This document shows, in pieces, positions 14,857 to 17,504 of a stretch of 17,504 bases of DNA. This DNA is from Nitrospirota bacterium (GTDB lineage: Bacteria; Nitrospirota; Nitrospiria; Nitrospirales; Nitrospiraceae). The notes beneath the pieces were generated by a model, which searched no databases, was not told the DNA's origin, and worked only from the letters and a program-made list of their open reading frames with translations. Within the stretch, counting starts at the first letter, position 1. Each line of letters opens with the position of its first letter. The DNA lies in NCBI GenBank assembly GCA_016235225.1, contig JACRLS010000061.1, forward strand, positions 1 to 17,504. Direction: 5' to 3'. Both the position numbers and the translations under genes were made by a program.

Positions 14857-14977
14857 CGAGCCTGCCGCGCGCGCCGCCGAGGCCAGGTAACGGTTCCAGA
14901 CACTGCGGGCTCCCCACAAAAATAGTCATAAAGTTAGCGGGGTAGGGCGACATGCTGAGCGCACTGGCTCAGAACTG

Positions 14978-15008
14978 GAGCAACAAAAGGTGTCTGACAC
15001 CTTTTCTA
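14978..15008. repeat. 31-bp repeat with AAAAGGTGTC/GACACCTTTT palindrome, copy 1
   Basis: The core 14985-15005 is a perfect palindrome with 10-base arms around a single T. GAGCAAC before it and CTA after it are identical in the copy at 16352-16382, in the same orientation. REP-like palindromes of this form are known near RAYT (IS200-related) transposases in other bacteria. The CTA provides the stop codon of the 61-residue gene. The stretch 14857-14977 before it holds nothing recognisable. Confidence 0.75.
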
Positions 15009-15027
15009 GGTCCCCTTTTCTAGGTCC
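15000..15027. repeat. Perfect 14-base tandem duplication
   Basis: CCTTTTCTAGGTCC occurs at 15000-15013 and again at 15014-15027 with no gap. The first copy includes the right arm of the palindrome. The duplication supplies the last codons (LDLEKGT) and the stop of the minus-strand gene at 15006-15191. Confidence 0.7.
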
Positions 15028-15191
15028 AGGAGAGTCTTGAGGCGGGCCAAGCTGACCGGTTCACTCTCGAACGCCATGGATTCCACCACGCGCTGGAGCA
15101 GCACTTTCCGATGCGCCGCCGCCACCTTCTCCGGCGTGTCACGCTCCTTCCGCCACGCGTGCAGCTTGGCGTCCGCCTCGTCAGCGTTCAT
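15006..15191 (-). CDS. Hypothetical 61-residue protein in antitoxin cluster
   Basis: A small charged helical protein (MNADEADAKLHAWRKERDTP, then AAHRKVLLQRVVESMAFESE). I do not recognise a family. It follows the HicB-like gene by eight bases on the same strand and is the last gene of the five-gene run, so it may be another antitoxin-like or regulatory component. The ribosome binding site is weak. Its final seven residues and stop are encoded by the 14-base tandem duplication and the 31-bp repeat, which suggests that the original 3' end was replaced when the repeat arrived. Confidence 0.5.
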   Translation of the reverse strand: MNADEADAKLHAWRKERDTPEKVAAAHRKVLLQRVVESMAFESEPVSLARLKTLLDLEKGT

Positions 15192-15199
15192 GGGAACGC

Positions 15200-15421
15200 T
15201 TATGAGCCGGTCTGATAGATGACAGGCCGGTAGCGTGGACGAGGAATAGGTTTGCCTTCAGCGCGAGCGGCTTCGAGCCAGCCCTTCTTGGCGAGTTGCG
15301 CCTGTCTGAGCGCCTCCGCCGGTGTCTTACCGAAGGCGGAACAGGCTTCGAGATCCGGAATATCGGCGAAGCAGCCTTGATCGGCGTCGCCGTAGAAGAT
15401 GTTGATGTGATAATCCTCCAT
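15200..15421 (-). CDS. HicB-like antitoxin without visible HicA
   Basis: A 73-residue protein with the HicB partial RNase H-like fold: MEDYHINIFYGDADQGCFAD, then IPDLEACSAFGKTPAEALRQ, then a helix KKGWLEAARAEGKPIPRPRY. The pattern of acid strand turn, PDL.AC.A.G.T..EA and GKPIP.P is diagnostic of HicB antitoxins, which normally neutralise the HicA mRNA interferase. No C-terminal HTH or ribbon-helix-helix is present and no HicA gene is adjacent, so it is an orphan or acts on a toxin elsewhere. It lies 20 bases after the DUF2283 gene. No clear ribosome binding site is visible. Confidence 0.8.
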   Translation of the reverse strand: MEDYHINIFYGDADQGCFADIPDLEACSAFGKTPAEALRQAQLAKKGWLEAARAEGKPIPRPRYRPVIYQTGS

Positions 15422-15441
15422 GGAAGCGACTCGGGTGAGAT

Positions 15442-15654
15442 TTATGCGGCGGGGCCGATTCCCTCGATCACAACCTGGCGAAGCGTGTCCTGGCTGCCGA
15501 ACCGCTTGACCGCGTCCAAAATTTCAATCCCAGCCAACTGCCCATCGCTGTCGTAGTCAGCAGCGATGCCTTCGGCGAGATGCTTCGTGGTGATGGTCGC
15601 GTCACGGAAGAGGATGCTGAGGGCATCGACTTCGGCGTCGTAGCTGATTTTCAT
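15442..15654 (-). CDS. DUF2283 family protein
   Basis: A 70-residue protein beginning MKISYDAEVDALSILFRDAT, the signature opening of DUF2283, followed by GIAADYDSDGQLAGIEILDA and a short C-terminal tail. Members are short, mostly beta, and often lie beside toxin-antitoxin genes or DUF4258-type toxins; a function is not established. It lies between two HicB-like genes on the same strand, consistent with an antitoxin-type operon. No toxin or DUF4258 gene is present here. The full domain is present with no sign of truncation. Confidence 0.82.
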   Translation of the reverse strand: MKISYDAEVDALSILFRDATITTKHLAEGIAADYDSDGQLAGIEILDAVKRFGSQDTLRQVVIEGIGPAA

Positions 15655-15687
15655 GGCAACAGAGCGCTTTCAAGTTCAGCAGCATCT

Positions 15688-15897
15688 CTAAGCAAACATC
15701 AGTCGGCCTTTGGGTTCGGGAATCGGACGGCCTAGTTCTTTCGACGTCTCGATCCATTCCTCGATCACGACTTCGACGTTCGCCAGGGCTTTCCGGCGGG
15801 TCGAGCCGTCCGCCATGCAGCCCGGCAGTTCAGGAACCTCGGCGATAAATGCCTTGTCTTCTTCGCTCCAATAGATGATCACCTCATATTTAACCAT
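15688..15897 (-). CDS. HicB-like antitoxin without visible HicA, second copy
   Basis: A 69-residue HicB-like protein: MVKYEVIIYWSEEDKAFIAE, then VPELPGCMADGSTRRKALAN, then EEWIETSKELGRPIPEPKGR. It has the same layout as the gene at 15200 but only moderate similarity, so it is a separate lineage rather than a recent duplicate. The start at 15897 is preferred because family members begin at MxxYEVII; an ATG at 15906 adds MSA and is also possible. It lies 33 bases before the DUF2283 gene on the transcript. No HicA follows or precedes it, so its toxin partner is unknown. Family call is strong. Confidence 0.85.
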   Translation of the reverse strand: MVKYEVIIYWSEEDKAFIAEVPELPGCMADGSTRRKALANVEVVIEEWIETSKELGRPIPEPKGRLMFA

Positions 15898-15982
15898 CGC
15901 GCTCATCTCGCAATTTGGGAGGATAGGGCTCTGGTTCATAAAGGTGCTGTCCCTTCTCCTGGTCCGTGGTACTTGATAGGCG

Positions 15983-16210
15983 TCACCGGAAGAGTCGTTC
16001 CGCCTTCGCGTGTACCTCATCCGCCTGAACCGCTTGAGCACGGCCTGCGCGGTACTCCTCCAAGCGCCTTTGCGCTTCCTCTGCCCACAGGCGCTCCGCT
16101 TCCTCCTCGGTGAGCTCCTCCAGGCTAGCGAGAAGCCTTTCCGCTAGAGCTGCACGGTCACGAACCGCTAGGCTCAGGGCATTTCTTAGAACCTCGGCTA
16201 GGTCTGCCAT
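15983..16210 (-). CDS. Addiction module antitoxin protein without visible ParE/RelE
   Basis: A 75-residue protein of the putative addiction module component family (TIGR02574/PF09720-type): LAVRDRAALAERLLASLEEL, then EAERLWAEEAQRRLEEYRAG, then a basic-acidic tail ending AKAERLF. Family members normally stand next to a ParE or RelE toxin gene. Here the next gene downstream, 77 bases on, is a HicB-like gene and no RelE-fold protein is seen. GGAGG six bases before ATG 16210 supports this start over the upstream in-frame ATG at 16228. It is the first gene of the five-gene minus-strand run. TGTATA at 16230-16235 on the plus strand (TATACA on the minus strand) is a weak -10 candidate. Confidence 0.82.
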   Translation of the reverse strand: MADLAEVLRNALSLAVRDRAALAERLLASLEELTEEEAERLWAEEAQRRLEEYRAGRAQAVQADEVHAKAERLFR

Positions 16211-16663
16211 CTTGACCTCCACATCCATTTGTATACGTCCAGCGCAGGCCCTGGGAGCCTAACTATGGATTATCTGGTTCCGTACAAGCCCCCTGGTCTG
16301 ATCCGCCTTCAGCATAAGCCCCCCTGATTCGCACGGCAAGGAACCGCGACAGAGCAACAAAAGGTGTCTGACACCTTTTCTATGTCCCTCCCATTCAAAA
16401 AGCCAAGGGGTTGGCTTGGAGTGGGGATATTGAACGGGGGCGGAAGAAGGATATTCAAGGGCGGGGCCGGATGCCCTCGGTTTCGCTCGCCGTACCTCCC
16501 GGAGCGATCCTTCCGGGCTTTGCCGAGTGGAAATCCTTCTGGAATTCCCGCAGCCACGGTCTCAGGACCGTGGTGCTTTGGTCAGTTCCAGCTTTCCTCC
16601 CCGGCCAAGCCTCGGCGGATACCTCGCTCCTCCGGTAATGCTCGCTCAATCCGAGCGCATCCT
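16211..16663. other. Gene-free stretch with several hairpins
   Basis: Over 450 bases without a convincing gene. Besides the 31-bp repeat it contains AGCCAA-GGGG-TTGGCT (16401-16416), CCCGGA/TCCGGG around eight bases (16498-16517) and a perfect eight-base-pair stem with a TCAG loop (16554-16573, arm CCACGGTC). Open frames here on both strands are short, overlap one another and resemble nothing. The sequence passes from GC-rich to AT-richer DNA near its right end. Confidence 0.45.
16352..16382. repeat. 31-bp repeat with AAAAGGTGTC/GACACCTTTT palindrome, copy 2
   Basis: Identical over 31 bases to 14978-15008 and in the same orientation: GAGCAAC, the 21-base palindrome (16359-16379) and CTA. The two copies start 1374 bases apart and bracket the five antitoxin-type genes. 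Only the sequence outside the 31 bases differs. Confidence 0.75.
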
Positions 16664-17008
16664 CTATTTATTACCAGACTTGGATCGCCACTTCCTCCAC
16701 AACGCCTTTAGGTCAATGCCGATGCCGAAGAAGGTAGGTTTAATATGAAATATGTCCTTCTGAGCATCCGGAACAGTAACAGTATTGAGTGCTACCCTCT
16801 TCTCATTCTTCTCCTCAGTCTGAATCGCATCAAGACATGCATGAAGTACACGGAGATCTTGAATACGATATTTCACCCTGTGCTTTAGGCGGAGATCCGT
16901 TCTATCTATGTGGCTGCCATCGAAGCCAGTTATAAAGCCATGGCCACGCACGTTCCTGTTCAAGAAAACAAGAGTTTTGCTTTGCAATATCTCATGCTTC
17001 TGCATCAT
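16664..17008 (-). CDS. Hypothetical protein, AT-rich accessory gene 1
   Basis: A 114-residue protein I do not recognise. The middle (DLRLKHRVKYRIQDLRVLHA) looks helical and charged; the end KPTFFGIGIDLKALWRKWRS is hydrophobic then basic, and may form a membrane-associating or partner-binding tail. ATG 17008 has AGGGA five bases upstream. The gene is visibly more AT-rich than the rest of the window and uses codons rare in its neighbours, so it was probably acquired by transfer together with the gene at 17078, which lies 69 bases upstream on the same strand. No catalytic motif is visible. Confidence 0.55.
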   Translation of the reverse strand: MMQKHEILQSKTLVFLNRNVRGHGFITGFDGSHIDRTDLRLKHRVKYRIQDLRVLHACLDAIQTEEKNEKRVALNTVTVPDAQKDIFHIKPTFFGIGIDLKALWRKWRSKSGNK

Positions 17009-17077
17009 CGATTCCCTATCCGCATATACTTCTGACTGTGTATTACGGTCATAGGGCTGATCGACAATTTGGTCAAC

Positions 17078-17425
17078 CTACTTTGAGCAGGCTTCCCATT
17101 CAGCCATGTGTTTCTCCAGCTCCCTGATTACCCATTGTCCATTTGAGTGGATGAATGCGAGGTTGGTTGCCTGATCCACTTCCTTATGTGCCCCTTGTGG
17201 ATACTCCGATAAAGATAAAAATGATCCGGGCACATGTTGAGTCGATTGGGCTTCTCGCTCAGTTTGCAAACGAATAACTCTCGCAACGATGTCTTTGAAA
17301 TTCTTGTGTCTCAAGACTTCTTCTGATGGCTGAATATAGGATTCTGAAGGATCATCAAGTGAGTTAGGCGGCGTCAATAAATAAACTTTACATGTCGCAG
17401 GGGGTGCAGTATGATTCTCATGCAT
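17078..17425 (-). CDS. Hypothetical protein, AT-rich accessory gene 2, possibly 5'-truncated
   Basis: A 115-residue reading that I do not recognise: CKVYLLTPPNSLDDPSESYI, then NFKDIVARVIRLQTEREAQS, then FIHSNGQWVIRELEKHMAEW. It is AT-rich like its downstream neighbour and appears coding. The ATG at 17425 overlaps the divergent transposase ATG by two bases and has no ribosome binding site. The frame is open to 17464, but that part is antisense to the transposase start and is not believed. Sequence up to about residue 11 (MHENHTAPPAT) may come from the insertion element, so the true N-terminus may be lost. Confidence 0.5.
   Translation of the reverse strand: MHENHTAPPATCKVYLLTPPNSLDDPSESYIQPSEEVLRHKNFKDIVARVIRLQTEREAQSTQHVPGSFLSLSEYPQGAHKEVDQATNLAFIHSNGQWVIRELEKHMAEWEACSK
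17387..17415 (+). promoter_or_regulatory. Strong promoter-like sequence before the transposase
   Basis: TTTACA (17387-17392) and TATGAT (17410-17415) are separated by exactly 17 bases, each one base from consensus. The start would fall near 17422, leaving almost no leader before ATG 17424. The -35 lies in AT-rich DNA, so it may be outside the insertion element. Confidence 0.6.
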
Positions 17426-17504
17426 GACGACTCGCAGCGAACTCAAGAAGAAGTTCGAACGCATCTGGCCCCATCTTAACGAACGCGCACGGCGGATGAT
17501 GGCG
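17424..17504 (+). CDS. Transposase N-terminus, ISAzo13-family-like, cut by window edge
   Basis: The 27 codons from ATG 17424 to the right edge read MTTRSELKKKFERIWPHLNE then RARRMMA. Transposases of the ISAzo13 family (Rhodopirellula-type DDE, PF07592) begin with the same pattern, a charged helix ending in F/Y-E-x-L/I-x-P-x-L-x-E-R-x-R-R. The DDE core is beyond the edge, so activity cannot be judged. GC content rises again here relative to the AT-rich DNA just left of it. The terminal inverted repeat of the element could not be placed. A partial short match means the family name is likely, not certain. Confidence 0.65.
   Translation, partial: MTTRSELKKKFERIWPHLNERARRMMA

Noticed and set aside
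14978..16382. CRISPR array or integron attC interpretation of the repeats
   Set aside because: Only two repeat copies 1.37 kb apart, no spacers of regular length, and no integrase or conserved attC core sites.
17426..17464. Upstream start (ATG 17464) for the AT-rich gene at 17078
   Set aside because: These codons are antisense to the conserved start of the transposase, so the extension is probably spurious.

Overview
The window looks like chromosome of a GC-rich Gram-negative bacterium, most likely a Nitrospira-type member of Nitrospirota. The basis is the overall coding style, lipoproteins and an outer-membrane barrel, and a long inverted repeat of the form CTAGCAGGCTGCGGAAAAAC that I associate with Nitrospira intergenic regions. 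This assignment is inference; there is no rRNA or marker gene here. No tRNA, rRNA or CRISPR array was seen.

Left part (1-3050, all on the minus strand): a caspase-like C14 peptidase that runs off the left edge, a HigB/HigA toxin-antitoxin pair with a visible promoter and operator, and the ABC-F translation factor EttA. Middle (3208-9217): an MFS exporter, a 71-bp inverted-repeat element, a lipid-anchored beta-barrel protein, a stand-alone FliL-like protein, a TPR-like lipoprotein, a very small HExxH metallopeptidase, a structured non-coding block, a 65-residue single-span membrane protein and a CBS-pair protein with a good sigma70-type promoter. Next (9329-14856): an SDR oxidoreductase, a second ABC-F protein of the Uup type, an NmrA-like protein and a secreted HEAT-repeat protein. 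Two copies of a palindromic mobile-looking element with shared ends and different internal hairpins lie beside these genes.

Right part (14978-17504) is accessory DNA. Five small minus-strand genes (an addiction-module antitoxin, two HicB-like proteins, a DUF2283 protein and an unknown 61-residue protein) have no visible toxin partner and are bracketed by two identical 31-bp repeats built on AAAAGGTGTC/GACACCTTTT. Beyond them are two AT-richer genes of unknown function, then the first 27 codons of a transposase resembling the ISAzo13 family on the plus strand, preceded by a strong promoter-like sequence.

The genes do not form one pathway. The most unusual signals are the modular palindromic element whose terminal repeat encodes MSDRLL and supplies the apparent start of the SDR gene, the toxin-less antitoxin cluster between identical repeats, and the apparent insertion junction near 17393 that may have cut the 5' end of an AT-rich gene while creating a promoter for the transposase.
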